Source: Bacillota bacterium
GTDB lineage: Bacteria > Bacillota > Clostridia > Lachnospirales > Lachnospiraceae
Assembly: GCA_023395555.1 (NCBI GenBank)
Contig: JAEWYQ010000054.1
Coordinates: 1-64,000 of the forward strand
Reading direction: 5' to 3'
DNA length: 64,000 bases
A program made the translations under genes and the position numbers. Every line of letters starts with the position of its first letter. Position 1 is the first letter of the stretch. A model generated the notes under the pieces. The model saw only the letters and a program-made list of their open reading frames with translations, was not told where the DNA came from and searched no databases. Of this stretch, positions 7,073-16,397 are shown piece after piece.

Positions 7073-7414
7073 TCAAGATAGATTCTCTTGTTTGTAAATC
7101 AGATACCTTGCATAGTTTTTGATTTCGGCCACATTCTCAGGAGATAATTGTTGATACAAATCAAACAATTCTACGATGTCTTTGTCCAGGATTTCACCGC
7201 CGATGGGCAGATAGGAGTCGGTGACTCCAAGCAGATAATCACAGGATACTTCAAAGTATTGTGACAGAACAATTAACTTTTCGATGGATGGCTCATTTCT
7301 CTCAGATTCATAATTTGAAATAGCGGTGGGTTTTAACCCAAGAATTTCAGCCAGTTCACTTTGTGTTAATTTATGCTTTTGCCTTAATTGCTTGAGACGT
7401 GCGTTAAAATTCAT
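7073..7414 (-). CDS. XRE-family helix-turn-helix regulator
   Basis: This 113-residue protein has an N-terminal HTH_3 domain (residues 4-60: LKQLRQKHKLTQSELAEILG, then PTAISNYESERNEPSI). The short C-terminal helix region (LYQQLSPENVAEIKNYARYL) is typical of Cro/C1-like regulators of Clostridia that act as chromosomal switches. ATG 7414 is chosen because AGGAGG lies 8 bp upstream; a start 7 codons earlier has no such site. It is divergent from the histidine kinase gene. TGACAC (7461-7466) and GTGTCA (7498-7503) in the shared region could be its operator. Confidence 0.85.
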   Translation of the reverse strand: MNFNARLKQLRQKHKLTQSELAEILGLKPTAISNYESERNEPSIEKLIVLSQYFEVSCDYLLGVTDSYLPIGGEILDKDIVELFDLYQQLSPENVAEIKNYARYLIYKQENLS

Positions 7415-7626
7415 TCGATTTTCCTCCTGTGCCAAGTCAGTGCAATTTTGATAGAGTACCTGACACCCTAATTAATTATATATCCAGGAAAATATCAGTG
7501 TCAATCACAATACGGAAGATTGTATATAATGTTCAAATAACTTTTGATGAATCCGGCACCGGCAGACGGAATGAAATGCAGCAGACAACAAGAAAATGCA
7601 GAAACAAAAGAATATGGAGAATTGCA

Positions 7627-9228
7627 ATGAAACAATTATTGCATCGATGTATTGGTAAGTATAGTAACGGCAGAAATAATGCCGGTGAATATAGTGAATG
7701 CGCATCCTGGCATGCGATACCGTATCATTGGGGCCTGCGGCGGTGGTATAAGTTTTTTTGCAGGAATTCGGAAGAAATGCTCCTTTTCTTCAACCGGGAG
7801 GGCAGAATAACGAAGTGCAATCCGGTGGCTGCGAGGGAGCTGGGCTATGGAAGGGAATGGAGAAACGTAAGAATACAGGAGATATTCAAGAGCACCTTCC
7901 TGCCGGGAAAGCATGGCCCCAAGGTTTTGAACTGCCTTGATTGGCCGGAGGAAACTGTGGCATACCGGAAAAATCATACCTGTTTTCCTGTTCAGCTCAA
8001 GGTATCAGTGTACAAATGCGGAAAGTATTACATAGGTCAATGCAGAGCCAGAAAGCAGACAGAATTCGGAGAGAAGGGCAAGAGGCAGGGGCAGACGAAG
8101 AATGGCTTTCATCCCCTGAGCAGCAGCCAGAACCGGATTATTGCCAATATTACGCATGAGCTGAGGACTCCGGTCAACGGTATTCTTGGACTTAGCAATA
8201 ATCTGCTGGATACCCCGCTTACTCCCAAACAACAGGAATCCGTTGAGCTGATTAAGCGCTGCTGCAGCAATATGGAAATAACCATCAATAATCTATTGGA
8301 TTATTCCAGGCTTGTCAATGATAAGATGGATCTGGAGCAGCGGGAATTCTGCTTCCATGATTTTATTAACTCTGTCCTTGATTTTAACAGGCCGGGAATT
8401 AACGACAAAGGGTTGAAGCTGCTGTTTTCTATTTCAGAGGATATTCCGGAGCGGGTAATCGGAGATGAATTTCGCCTGACCCAGATCTTAAATAATTTGA
8501 TTTCCAATGCGGTAAAATTCACTGCCTTCGGACATGTTATACTGAAAGTGACTTCGCTCTCCCAGACGGATCAATCCGTGGAGCTGTTCTTCATGGTGAT
8601 GGATACCGGGATTGGCATCAGTATGGAAGAAAAGGACAAGCTGTTCCAGAGCTTTTCCCAGGTGGATGGCTCCATTACAAGAAGATTTGGCGGTACCGGC
8701 CTGGGTCTTGCCATCAGCAAAGGGTTGGTTGAAGCCATGGGAGGCTTCATTGACGTGGACAGCGAGAAGGGAAAGGGCAGTACCTTCTCTTTCTCCGTGC
8801 ATTTAGGATTACCTGACCGGCAGGATGAGGTTTACCGGAGGGAAGGCAGAGACGCGGGAGAGGATAGGCATTATTGCGGCAGCCCGGTGGGCACGGCTGT
8901 TGGGAAAGAGATCATTGCCGATGCGGAATATATCGACAGATCCCTGAAGAGGGCCGGTAATGGCAGATCGGAGATTCCGGTAATATTTACGAGGCAGGAG
9001 CTGTTCAAGAGTATTTCTGCGGCACTGGAGAAGCTTTCTATCTGTATTGATATGGAGCGGTGGGATAAGGCGGAAGAAATGGTGTATCTCATCCGCAAGA
9101 AGCTTCCGCCGGAACTGAGGGATATCGCAAAAATGATGTTTCGTCTGCTTCTGGAAGTCAGGAAGGAGAATTACAGCGCTTCCATCGCAATACTCGGTGA
9201 ATTGAAAAACCTTATGAAAGAAGGCTAA
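7627..9228 (+). CDS. PAS-containing sensor histidine kinase with degenerate Hpt-like tail
   Basis: This 533-residue cytoplasmic kinase has no clear membrane span. A PAS-like segment (about 48-90, EEMLLFFNREGRITKCNP) precedes a HisKA domain with H-box HELRTP (His177) and a HATPase domain with N-box NNLISNAVKF near 289, G1 DTGIGI and G2 GGTGLGLAI near 355. The last 70 residues resemble the helical Hpt-like tail of hybrid kinases but I see no phosphorylatable histidine in the expected place. ATG 7627 is preferred because GGAGA lies 6 bp upstream; the frame is open further up, but those starts lack a site. The next gene is its likely response regulator. Confidence 0.8.
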   Translation: MKQLLHRCIGKYSNGRNNAGEYSECASWHAIPYHWGLRRWYKFFCRNSEEMLLFFNREGRITKCNPVAARELGYGREWRNVRIQEIFKSTFLPGKHGPKVLNCLDWPEETVAYRKNHTCFPVQLKVSVYKCGKYYIGQCRARKQTEFGEKGKRQGQTKNGFHPLSSSQNRIIANITHELRTPVNGILGLSNNLLDTPLTPKQQESVELIKRCCSNMEITINNLLDYSRLVNDKMDLEQREFCFHDFINSVLDFNRPGINDKGLKLLFSISEDIPERVIGDEFRLTQILNNLISNAVKFTAFGHVILKVTSLSQTDQSVELFFMVMDTGIGISMEEKDKLFQSFSQVDGSITRRFGGTGLGLAISKGLVEAMGGFIDVDSEKGKGSTFSFSVHLGLPDRQDEVYRREGRDAGEDRHYCGSPVGTAVGKEIIADAEYIDRSLKRAGNGRSEIPVIFTRQELFKSISAALEKLSICIDMERWDKAEEMVYLIRKKLPPELRDIAKMMFRLLLEVRKENYSASIAILGELKNLMKEG

Positions 9229-9261
9229 AGTGCTGCACGGGGCGGCAGAATGGAGATAACA

Positions 9262-10290
9262 ATGGATAAAAAGTCATTTTCCCCATCTAGCGTATTGGTG
9301 GTGGATAGCTCAGACTCGGATCTGGCGGTGCTGACAAAGATGATACAAAAAGCGGGATATGTTGCCCGTCCTGTGCCCAGTGCGAGACAGGCCGTGGATG
9401 AGATGGAAGCGTTGCTGCCCGATCTGATTCTTTTGGATATCTTCATGCCTGGGATTGACGGCTTTGCGTTCTGCTCCATGCTGAAGAAAAATAGAATTAC
9501 CAGAGACATTCCGGTAATCTTAATGACAACTCCGAATTCGAAAGAAGATAGAAGAAAAAGTTTTCAATTGGGGGCGGCAGACTACATTACCAAGCCCTTT
9601 GAAGCAGAGGAAGTGATGGCACGGATCAATACGCACCTAAAAATATATAAAATGCAGCAGGAGCTGGAGATATATAGTAAAAAACTGTACCGGATCATCA
9701 ACGACCAGATAAGGAAAATCTATGAAGGCCAGAAGAACGTGGCGGAAGCATTGGCAAAGCTCTATATCGAAAGCGGAAGAGGAAGAAAAGCGGATATTGA
9801 GCGGATTGGAAACAATTGCAGAATATTAGCCATCAGCCTGCAGCTTTCCCCCAAATTTAAAGATGAGATTACCAATAGCTTTATAGATATCATCGAGAAA
9901 GCAGCCTTGCTTCATGATATTGGTGCGCTTTCTGCCGATGAAGAGACCCTGTGTTCCCATGCGGAGCTGGGAGCGCGGATATTGAAGGAGGTTCTGAAGG
10001 TAAATCCCGATAACGATTTTATCCGAATGGCAGCAGATATTGCCTGCTATCATCAGGAAAGATGGGACGGAACAGGATATCCGGCGGGAAAGTCCGGCAA
10101 TGAAATACCGATTTGTGCCCGAATTGTGGCCATAGTGGAAGCCTATGATAAGCTGATTTCCTCAGGAAAGGCAAAGGGATTCTGTTCCCAGGAGAATATT
10201 TTGAATAAGCTTCGGCAGGGAGCCGGAACCCTATATGATCCGGACATGATTACGGTACTTTGCAAGGTACAGAATCAATTGAGAAGATGA
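9262..10290 (+). CDS. Response regulator with HD-GYP domain
   Basis: This 342-residue protein has a receiver domain (residues 12-130; phospho-acceptor Asp59 in LILLDIFMP, KPF near 112) joined by a coiled helix to an HD-GYP domain with HD at 218-219 and GYP at 272-274. HD-GYP proteins usually hydrolyse c-di-GMP. The canonical HDIGK is HDIGA here and the DvyDAL motif reads EAYDKL, so the metal site may be altered and activity is uncertain. It has no DNA-binding domain, so output is enzymatic or by protein contact. ATG 9262 follows GGAGA; 34 bp separate it from the kinase. Confidence 0.85.
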   Translation: MDKKSFSPSSVLVVDSSDSDLAVLTKMIQKAGYVARPVPSARQAVDEMEALLPDLILLDIFMPGIDGFAFCSMLKKNRITRDIPVILMTTPNSKEDRRKSFQLGAADYITKPFEAEEVMARINTHLKIYKMQQELEIYSKKLYRIINDQIRKIYEGQKNVAEALAKLYIESGRGRKADIERIGNNCRILAISLQLSPKFKDEITNSFIDIIEKAALLHDIGALSADEETLCSHAELGARILKEVLKVNPDNDFIRMAADIACYHQERWDGTGYPAGKSGNEIPICARIVAIVEAYDKLISSGKAKGFCSQENILNKLRQGAGTLYDPDMITVLCKVQNQLRR

Positions 10291-10361
10291 TATTGGCAGC
10301 TTTGGAATAAATGGAAGACAACGTTAATATACATCTAGTATAAATGACCTGGAGGTGTCCT

Positions 10362-10736
10362 ATGGATAAGGCAATCCGTCAGAATACAAAGATGTTTGCA
10401 GTGCTGAAGGGGCTTCTTTTTTCCTATATCATAACGGCTTTCCTGTTGTTGCTTCTATCCTTACTTATGCTGAAGCTGGATATGTCAAGCACGGTGATCA
10501 GCGGAGGAATTATCCTTGCGTATATTCTGTCTAATTTTATCGGAGGTTTCTTTGTAGGAAAGAAAGCGGAGCAGAGAAAGTTCCTGTGGGGCCTGCTTTT
10601 GGGCATATTTTATTTTGTCATTCTGATGATCATATCCCTGGCCATGAACCATGCCGGGACTCTGCCGATTGGGAATTTGGCAACAGCCCTTCTGATCTGC
10701 GGATTAAGCGGGATGGTAGGAGGAATGGTCAGCTAG
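10362..10736 (+). CDS. TIGR04086-like small membrane protein
   Basis: This 124-residue protein has four hydrophobic segments (about 12-37, 44-66, 76-96 and 101-122) and glycine-rich turns (NFIGGFFVGKKA; GLSGMVGGM at the end). It matches the TIGR04086 membrane protein family of Clostridia, often encoded near preprotein translocase genes, with no known function. ATG 10362 is chosen because GGAGGTGT lies immediately upstream; an earlier ATG 18 bp away does not have one. A terminator follows at 10770. Confidence 0.75.
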   Translation: MDKAIRQNTKMFAVLKGLLFSYIITAFLLLLLSLLMLKLDMSSTVISGGIILAYILSNFIGGFFVGKKAEQRKFLWGLLLGIFYFVILMIISLAMNHAGTLPIGNLATALLICGLSGMVGGMVS

Positions 10737-10769
10737 GAAAATGCGGCAGAATAAGACTTGTAACAGGAT

Positions 10770-10808
10770 AGCGATATCGCCTCTTATAGGGGATATCGCT
10801 GTTTGTCT
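10770..10808 (+). terminator. Rho-independent terminator
   Basis: A 12-bp stem with one mismatch (10770-10781 with 10789-10800, AGCGATATC arms) is followed by GTTTGTCTT. Confidence 0.65.
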
Positions 10809-10862
10809 TATGAATAAGCGCCAGCCGTTGGTATTGCGATCGAAATGGGATATGGTTAGGGT

Positions 10863-10891
10863 TTGAAATTTGATAGTGAATTGATTATACT
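10863..10891 (+). promoter_or_regulatory. Promoter of the rfbD-rfbB operon
   Basis: TTGAAA (10863-10868) and TATACT (10886-10891), 17-bp spacer, lie 75 bp before the rfbD start. Confidence 0.55.
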
Positions 10892-10965
10892 ATAGTTGAA
10901 TTCGTGGGTTACGGCGCAATAGCGGGCATGAAAGGATTCAGCAGACAGGAAAGGGACTGGTAGAT

Positions 10966-11841
10966 ATGAAGCGTGCCATGATTACGGGAGCGTCGGGGCA
11001 GTTGGGACTTGCGCTCTGCCGGTTGATGAAGGGACAGGCCCGGTATGAGATTTTACAAACCGGTGTCGATGAAAATTCTGCTTTGAACCGATTAGATATT
11101 ACGGACGAGGCAGAGGTGGAAAATTATATTAAGGAAAGCAGACCGGATATTATTATTAACTGTGCCGCCTTTACTGCGGTTGACCTGTGTGAGAGCCAGG
11201 AGGATACGGCATACCGGGTTAATGCGCTGGGGGTCAGGTATCTGGCGCAGGCGGCGGAGCGGATTGGAGCAAAGCTGGTGCATGTATCAACGGACTATGT
11301 ATTTGACGGACAAGCAGAGAGACCCTATGGGGAGGAGGATTCCCCCAATCCTGTCAGCGCGTATGGAAGAACGAAGAGAGCCGGTGAATGCTTTGCTCTG
11401 GAGAACTGCAGCAGGCTTTATATCGTAAGAACAGCATGGGTTTATGGAGAAGGCAAGAATTTTGTAAAGACCATGCTGCGCCTTGCCGAAAGCGGCAACC
11501 CGATTCGTGTGGTAGAGGATCAATACGGAACACCCACCAGTGCGCTGGAGCTGGCCAGGGCAATTCTGTTTTTGATGGAAACAGATGCTTATGGCATCTA
11601 TCACGCAACCTGTGAGGGCAGCACCAATTGGTATGAATTTGCCTGTACCATCTTTCAGGCGGCAGGGCTTGAGGCTATGCCCGAGCCGATTCCTACCAGT
11701 GAATATCCGACACCGGCCAGGCGTCCCATGTATTCCGTTCTTGACAATAAAGCCTTGCGCGAGAAACATGGGTACTATATGAAGGATTGGAAGGATGCCT
11801 TTTATGAATTCATGGCTGAGGAAGGATTGCTGAAGATCTGA
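10966..11841 (+). CDS. rfbD: dTDP-4-dehydrorhamnose reductase
   Basis: This 291-residue extended short-chain dehydrogenase has the Rossmann motif TGASGQLG (7-14), the FTAVD block near 69, VSTDYVFDG near 107 and the catalytic YGRTK (Tyr/Lys near 130-134). It makes the last step of dTDP-L-rhamnose synthesis, reducing dTDP-4-keto-L-rhamnose with NAD(P)H, for cell-wall or capsular polysaccharide. Length equals the family norm. It lies directly before rfbB. The other two pathway enzymes (RfbA, RfbC) are not in this window. Confidence 0.92.
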   Translation: MKRAMITGASGQLGLALCRLMKGQARYEILQTGVDENSALNRLDITDEAEVENYIKESRPDIIINCAAFTAVDLCESQEDTAYRVNALGVRYLAQAAERIGAKLVHVSTDYVFDGQAERPYGEEDSPNPVSAYGRTKRAGECFALENCSRLYIVRTAWVYGEGKNFVKTMLRLAESGNPIRVVEDQYGTPTSALELARAILFLMETDAYGIYHATCEGSTNWYEFACTIFQAAGLEAMPEPIPTSEYPTPARRPMYSVLDNKALREKHGYYMKDWKDAFYEFMAEEGLLKI

Positions 11842-11885
11842 GATAAGACGGCAAAAAATAAGAAAGATAAAGCGAGGATGGGACA

Positions 11886-12962
11886 ATGAGAACTTATCTA
11901 GTAACCGGAGGAGCCGGTTTTATCGGATCCAATTATATATTGTATATGTTGAAGAAATACGGGAAGGAAATCAGAATCATCAACCTGGATTCCCTGACTT
12001 ATGCAGGGAACCTGGAGAATCTGCAGTCGGTAGAGCAGTCTGATAATTACGAGTTCCTTAAGATAGATATCTGCGATAAGGAGGCCGTGACAGAGGTATT
12101 CCGGAAATATGATATTGACCGGGTAATTCATTTTGCAGCGGAGAGCCATGTGGACCGCAGCATTCGTAATCCGGAGGTATTCGTAAATACCAATGTACTG
12201 GGGACGGTGAACCTGTTGAATGCCGCCAAAGCGTCCTGGCAGACAGAGGAAGGCTTCCTGCCCGGCAAGAAGTATGTTCAGGTATCTACAGATGAAGTCT
12301 ACGGCTCCCTGGAAGGCGAAGAGGGGTATTTCTATGAGACAACACCTTTGGATCCCCACAGTCCCTATTCTGCCAGCAAGGCGGGGGCTGATTTTATTGT
12401 AAAATCCTATGTGGACACCTATCATTTTCCGGCTAACATCACCAGGTGCAGCAATAACTACGGGCCGTACCAATTCCCGGAGAAGCTGATACCGCTCATG
12501 ATCAATAATGCGCTCTCCGGCAGGAAGCTGCCGGTATACGGAACGGGCAGGAATGTCCGGGACTGGCTCTATGTCATGGATCATGCCAAGGCAATTGATA
12601 TGGTGGCGGAAGGAGGCCGGATCGGAGAGGTGTATAATGTGGGGGGCCATAACGAAAAGAGGAATATTGAGATTGTGACTACAATTATCGATACTCTTCT
12701 GGAGCTTCTGCCCGCAGACGACCCCAGGAGGAAGAATGTCGGCCGGGAATTGATTACCTACGTGGAGGACCGTAAGGGCCATGATTTCCGTTACGCCATC
12801 GCACCGGATAAGATTAAAGCTGAGCTGAGCTGGGAACCGGATACCAATTTCTCGAAAGGCATCCGGCTGACGGTGGAATGGTATCTTAACAACGCGGATT
12901 GGATGGAGCGTGTGACCAGCGGAGATTATCAGAAGTATTATGAAGAAATGTATCAAGGATAA
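11886..12962 (+). CDS. rfbB: dTDP-glucose 4,6-dehydratase
   Basis: This 358-residue enzyme of the extended SDR family converts dTDP-glucose to dTDP-4-keto-6-deoxyglucose. It shows TGGAGFIGSNY (7-17), the TDEVYG active-site segment (about 132-137) supplying the Thr-Asp-Glu triad, YSASKAG with catalytic Tyr and Lys, and the family's CSNNYGPYQFPEKLIP. GAGGATGG precedes the start. It is in an operon with rfbD (44-bp gap), and the adjacent polymerase-like protein at 14493 suggests rhamnose-containing surface polysaccharide, although that gene is on the other strand. Confidence 0.95.
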   Translation: MRTYLVTGGAGFIGSNYILYMLKKYGKEIRIINLDSLTYAGNLENLQSVEQSDNYEFLKIDICDKEAVTEVFRKYDIDRVIHFAAESHVDRSIRNPEVFVNTNVLGTVNLLNAAKASWQTEEGFLPGKKYVQVSTDEVYGSLEGEEGYFYETTPLDPHSPYSASKAGADFIVKSYVDTYHFPANITRCSNNYGPYQFPEKLIPLMINNALSGRKLPVYGTGRNVRDWLYVMDHAKAIDMVAEGGRIGEVYNVGGHNEKRNIEIVTTIIDTLLELLPADDPRRKNVGRELITYVEDRKGHDFRYAIAPDKIKAELSWEPDTNFSKGIRLTVEWYLNNADWMERVTSGDYQKYYEEMYQG

Positions 12963-12984
12963 AAAATAAACCTGGGGGTAATTC

Positions 12985-13725
12985 ATGAGATACGAAGAAT
13001 TTACAATAGAAGGCCGTAACGCGGTAATGGAAGCATTCCGCTCCGGCAAAACCATTGACCGGCTGTTTGTTCTGGACGGCTGTCAGGATGGCCCGGTGAA
13101 ATCGATTGTCCGGGAAGCGAAGAAAACGGATGCGATTATCACTTATGTGAAAAAAGAACGTCTGGATCAGCTTTCCTCTACGGAAAAGCACCAGGGAGTC
13201 ATTGCCTATGCCGCGGCTTATGAATATGCCGAAGTGGAGGATATTCTGCAGGCGGCGGAAGAGAAGAAGGAACCGCCTTTTGTGGTGCTTCTGGACGGTA
13301 TCGAAGATCCGCATAATCTGGGGGCAATTATCCGTACGGCACATCAGGCAGGCGCTCATGGTGTTATCATTCCCAAGCGGCGTGCCGTTGGCCTGACGGC
13401 GACGGTGGCCAGGACCTCCGCAGGGGCCCTTAACTACCTTCCCGTAGCCAAGGTGACCAATCTGGCGGTAACCATCGAAGAATTGAAGGAAAAAGGACTC
13501 TGGTTCATATGTGCTGATATGGAAGGGGAATTACTGTACCGGATGGATCTGAAAGGGCCCATTGGACTGGTAATCGGCAGCGAGGGCGAGGGTGTGAGCC
13601 GTCTTGTGAGGGAAAAATGTGATTTCATGGCTAAGATCCCCATGTTCGGCAAGGTGGATTCCTTGAACGCATCGGTTGCCATGGGAATTCTGGCGTATGA
13701 AATTGTAAGGCAGAGACTGGGTTAA
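12985..13725 (+). CDS. rlmB: 23S rRNA (guanosine-2'-O)-methyltransferase RlmB (TrmH/SpoU family)
   Basis: This 246-residue SPOUT methyltransferase has an N-terminal L30e-like substrate-binding domain (IEGRNAVMEAFRSG). The three SpoU motifs follow: DPHNLGAIIRTAHQAGAHGV (motif 1), GLVIGSEGEGVSRLV (motif 2) and SLNASVAMGILAYE (motif 3). It is expected to methylate G2251 of 23S rRNA. It sits 22 bp after rfbB and 32 bp before sigH, an arrangement like the clostridial rlmB-sigH order, so its usual partner is the downstream gene. Confidence 0.93.
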   Translation: MRYEEFTIEGRNAVMEAFRSGKTIDRLFVLDGCQDGPVKSIVREAKKTDAIITYVKKERLDQLSSTEKHQGVIAYAAAYEYAEVEDILQAAEEKKEPPFVVLLDGIEDPHNLGAIIRTAHQAGAHGVIIPKRRAVGLTATVARTSAGALNYLPVAKVTNLAVTIEELKEKGLWFICADMEGELLYRMDLKGPIGLVIGSEGEGVSRLVREKCDFMAKIPMFGKVDSLNASVAMGILAYEIVRQRLG

Positions 13726-13757
13726 GGAAGCATGTAGCAGGCAGGAGGGTACCTGAA

Positions 13758-14390
13758 GTGGGCGCAATGGTAAAGTATGATACTATGACCGATGAAGAGA
13801 TCGTGAGCCGGATTCAAGAAGGAGACAAGCCTGCCATCGACTATCTGATGGAGAAATATAAATATCTGGTTCGCAGCAAAGCCAAGACCCTGTTCCTGAT
13901 CGGGGGGGACAGGGATGATCTGATCCAGGAAGGAATGATCGGTTTATATAAGGCAATCCGGGATTATCAGTCCGGTAAAGATAATTCCTTCTTTAACTTT
14001 GCCGATCTCTGTGTATCAAGGCAGATTTACAGCGCCATCAAGGCATCCAATCGCAAGAAGAATATTCCCTTAAATACCTATATTTCACTTTACGCCCCTG
14101 TTTATGGGGAAAATGGAGACGCGGAGGATAAGGAAGCCCTGGTTGATATCATTCATCAGAAAAATATATCGAATCCGGAAGAATTAGTTATTGACAAAGA
14201 GAGTACCAGTATGATAGAATATGAACTCGTAAGGCGTTTAAGTGGCCTGGAGAAACAGGTTCTGGATTTGTATATGCAGGATTTAAAATATACGCAGATT
14301 GCAGAGGTTCTTGGAAAAGAACCGAAGACAATCGACAATGCATTAACCAGAATTAAGGCGAAGTTAAACCAGGTACTGAAGGTAATCTAG
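13758..14390 (+). CDS. sigH: RNA polymerase sporulation sigma factor SigH
   Basis: This 210-residue sigma-70 factor has region 2 (DDLIQEGMIGLYKAIRDYQ, residues about 53-72) with the region 2.4 stretch FADLCVSRQIYSAIK. Region 4 is SGLEKQVLDLYMQDLKYTQIAE then a DNA-recognition helix. This is the SigH (Spo0H) family that directs early sporulation and competence-type genes in Firmicutes. GTG 13758 is the start because GGAGGGT lies 7 bp upstream. The inner ATG has no site. Confidence 0.93.
   Translation: MGAMVKYDTMTDEEIVSRIQEGDKPAIDYLMEKYKYLVRSKAKTLFLIGGDRDDLIQEGMIGLYKAIRDYQSGKDNSFFNFADLCVSRQIYSAIKASNRKKNIPLNTYISLYAPVYGENGDAEDKEALVDIIHQKNISNPEELVIDKESTSMIEYELVRRLSGLEKQVLDLYMQDLKYTQIAEVLGKEPKTIDNALTRIKAKLNQVLKVI
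14191..14220 (+). promoter_or_regulatory. Candidate tRNA-Thr promoter inside sigH
   Basis: TTGACA (14191-14196) and TAGAAT (14215-14220), 18-bp spacer, lie within the sigH coding sequence about 185 bp ahead of the tRNA. This could give independent tRNA transcription, or be chance in coding DNA. Confidence 0.3.
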
Positions 14391-14405
14391 CCGAGCATGA
14401 TATAT

Positions 14406-14478
14406 GCTGTTGTAGCTCAGTTGGTAGAGCACCTCATTGGTAATGAGGAGGTCAGCAGTTCAAGTCTGCCCAACAGCT
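14406..14478 (+). tRNA. tRNA-Thr (anticodon GGT)
   Basis: The 73-nt cloverleaf has a perfect acceptor stem GCTGTTG/CAACAGC, D-arm AGCTCAGTTGGTAGAGC, anticodon stem CCTCA/TGAGG with loop TTGGTAA, giving anticodon GGT, and T-loop TTCAAGT. CCA is not encoded. It follows sigH by 15 bp and is closed by the terminator at 14484. Confidence 0.95.
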
Positions 14479-14483
14479 TAAAG

Positions 14484-14510
14484 AAAAAGCACTCAATTGA
14501 GTGCTTTTTT
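14484..14510. terminator. Bidirectional terminator after tRNA-Thr
   Basis: A 13-bp perfect palindrome centred on CAATTG (AAAAAGCACTC...) has T-runs on both strands. It also covers the stop codon of the converging gene at 14493. Confidence 0.85.
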
Positions 14511-16355
14511 GCTATTCTCCATATCGGATTTGATTTTCTGGTTCATTGCGATGCCGATTCCTATCAGCACCCAGAACACCGGGGCAACTGTGATAGTAGA
14601 GTCATTGGAGATGCCGCTGAACAGGTATCCAATGACAGCTACGAAAATGGCTGCACCGGCAGCAGCGCCAGGCTGGCTGAGTTTGCACCGGAAATATAGC
14701 TTGGCACTGGATAGGATATACCAGCCGCAGAAGGCCAGGAAAGCCAGCAATGAAACCGCACCGGTCTGTACGCCGATCTGCAGGTAGAGGGAATGGGGCT
14801 TGGACATAACCTGTCCCTCATAGCCGTTGGCTCTGTAATGTACATAATCATTATGGGGGAATACCAGGGCAAAGGTATCTGCGCCGGAGCCTAAGAGGAT
14901 GCGGTTCTTCAGGAGGGGAATGGTCCGGGACCAGATATATCCCCGGCCGGAGGCATAGCGCTCATACCCGGTGAAGACAGCGGAGGGGGCCAGCACGATT
15001 TTATCGTATTTACCGTAGGCATTTACATAATAATAGGTATTATCCCCCCTCTGGTTAGTAAAGAACCATAATTGCTGATTAATATTCGCATCAAAGCCCA
15101 CCACACCATCCCGGTTCGAGGCAGGGGTGAAGACAAAGCCGGGAAAGCGTTCATCTGTCACGGTTACAGGGCCGTTAACCGTCTCAACGGTTGCCGCAAC
15201 CGGACTGTCTGTCTGATCCTGAAAGAAGAAATTGCAGATACCGTATTCATCCACCTCGAAGACTACCTTTAAAGTATTGCCTCCATACTGGATCACCAGA
15301 TTGTCATCATTTGTCTGGATATCTGTCAGCAGGGGAGCGTATTTCTCAATATTTGTCAACTTCTTTATCTGGCTGCCAATATAATTATTGGTATAGTTGT
15401 TGATTGTGAACAATCCCAAAACAATAGCAAGAATAACCGGTATGGTAAGATAAAAATACCGGATCAGATATCTCCACAGCAAAAGCACTGTAACCAGGAT
15501 GGTGACAGCGACACCGGCGAACCCCGCGGTGGACCGGGAACCATACAGGCTGATCATGAGACCTGCGATGATCAGCAGGCAGGCAGGCTTAAGCCACAGC
15601 CTCTTTGAAAACAGGAGGATATAGAGTGTAATGGGAAACAGGAGGGACACATATACACCCACATAGTTAGGATTTAGCAGGGACAAATAAACTGTTTTCA
15701 CAGGAAAGGTTGCCTTGGTATCGGCATAAAGCGAGTTTGATATCATACTCCAGCCGATATCTGTGCTGTAGAAATCCTTCCCGAAGGCTTGTGTCATGCC
15801 AAGGAGGCCCATGACAAAGGCTCCGGCCAGAAGGGCATACAGGACAAATTTCAGATCCCGTTCCGATTTGACGAACAAATAGGAGTAATAAGCCAGAAGA
15901 CAATAGGATAACAGGGCCCATACCGATTCAAACTGTTCCAGGGTGCCGGTAAAGCTAAAGCTCCGGTATTTTGTAAGAAGAGAAGAAAGCAGAGCCAGCA
16001 GACCATAGATTCCTAAGGGAATAAATATCTTTGGGAAGGCTATGCTGTTTTTATCAGTCATGCGTTGATACAACAGGATGATGCCCATGATAACAGCGGT
16101 AAGGATCAAAAATATCTGTTTGTAATACAGAAAGAAATCAACGAACAGATCGTTCTCGCTATGCCAGGGAAATTGCGAAAAATGAGTTGAATATACATGA
16201 AGCTTTACGATTAGCGGAAAGATGCTGACAATAAACATAATCGGCAGCAAAAATATCAAGCCCTTGTCTGCGGGCGGGCTTTGATGCGTCTTTGATTGCT
16301 TTTTACCAGGTGAATTGCTTCTGTTTTGAACTTGTTTTGTTTTTTGGTTCTTCAT
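14493..16355 (-). CDS. O-antigen polymerase/ligase-like multi-span membrane protein
   Basis: This 620-residue protein begins with a basic cytoplasmic tail, then about a dozen membrane segments, with one large extracytoplasmic domain between roughly residues 330 and 450. After that domain comes the Wzy_C/WaaL-type block (RGYIWSRTIPLLKNRILLGSG, then HNDYVH and KPHSLYLQIGVQTG). Those are hallmarks of O-antigen ligase/polymerase superfamily proteins, which join or polymerise lipid-linked glycans. ATG 16355 is used because GGAGGG lies 4 bp upstream. The closeness to rfbDB suits a role in surface polysaccharide. The substrate is unknown. Confidence 0.75.
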   Translation of the reverse strand: MKNQKTKQVQNRSNSPGKKQSKTHQSPPADKGLIFLLPIMFIVSIFPLIVKLHVYSTHFSQFPWHSENDLFVDFFLYYKQIFLILTAVIMGIILLYQRMTDKNSIAFPKIFIPLGIYGLLALLSSLLTKYRSFSFTGTLEQFESVWALLSYCLLAYYSYLFVKSERDLKFVLYALLAGAFVMGLLGMTQAFGKDFYSTDIGWSMISNSLYADTKATFPVKTVYLSLLNPNYVGVYVSLLFPITLYILLFSKRLWLKPACLLIIAGLMISLYGSRSTAGFAGVAVTILVTVLLLWRYLIRYFYLTIPVILAIVLGLFTINNYTNNYIGSQIKKLTNIEKYAPLLTDIQTNDDNLVIQYGGNTLKVVFEVDEYGICNFFFQDQTDSPVAATVETVNGPVTVTDERFPGFVFTPASNRDGVVGFDANINQQLWFFTNQRGDNTYYYVNAYGKYDKIVLAPSAVFTGYERYASGRGYIWSRTIPLLKNRILLGSGADTFALVFPHNDYVHYRANGYEGQVMSKPHSLYLQIGVQTGAVSLLAFLAFCGWYILSSAKLYFRCKLSQPGAAAGAAIFVAVIGYLFSGISNDSTITVAPVFWVLIGIGIAMNQKIKSDMENSKKALN

Positions 16356-16397
16356 ATTACCCTCCATTGTAATGCGGTATTTCAGCAATTTCCCTTT

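Noticed and set aside
11898..13055. 385-codon open frame antisense to rfbB
   Set aside because: Shadow of a well-supported gene; no ribosome binding site and no family resemblance.
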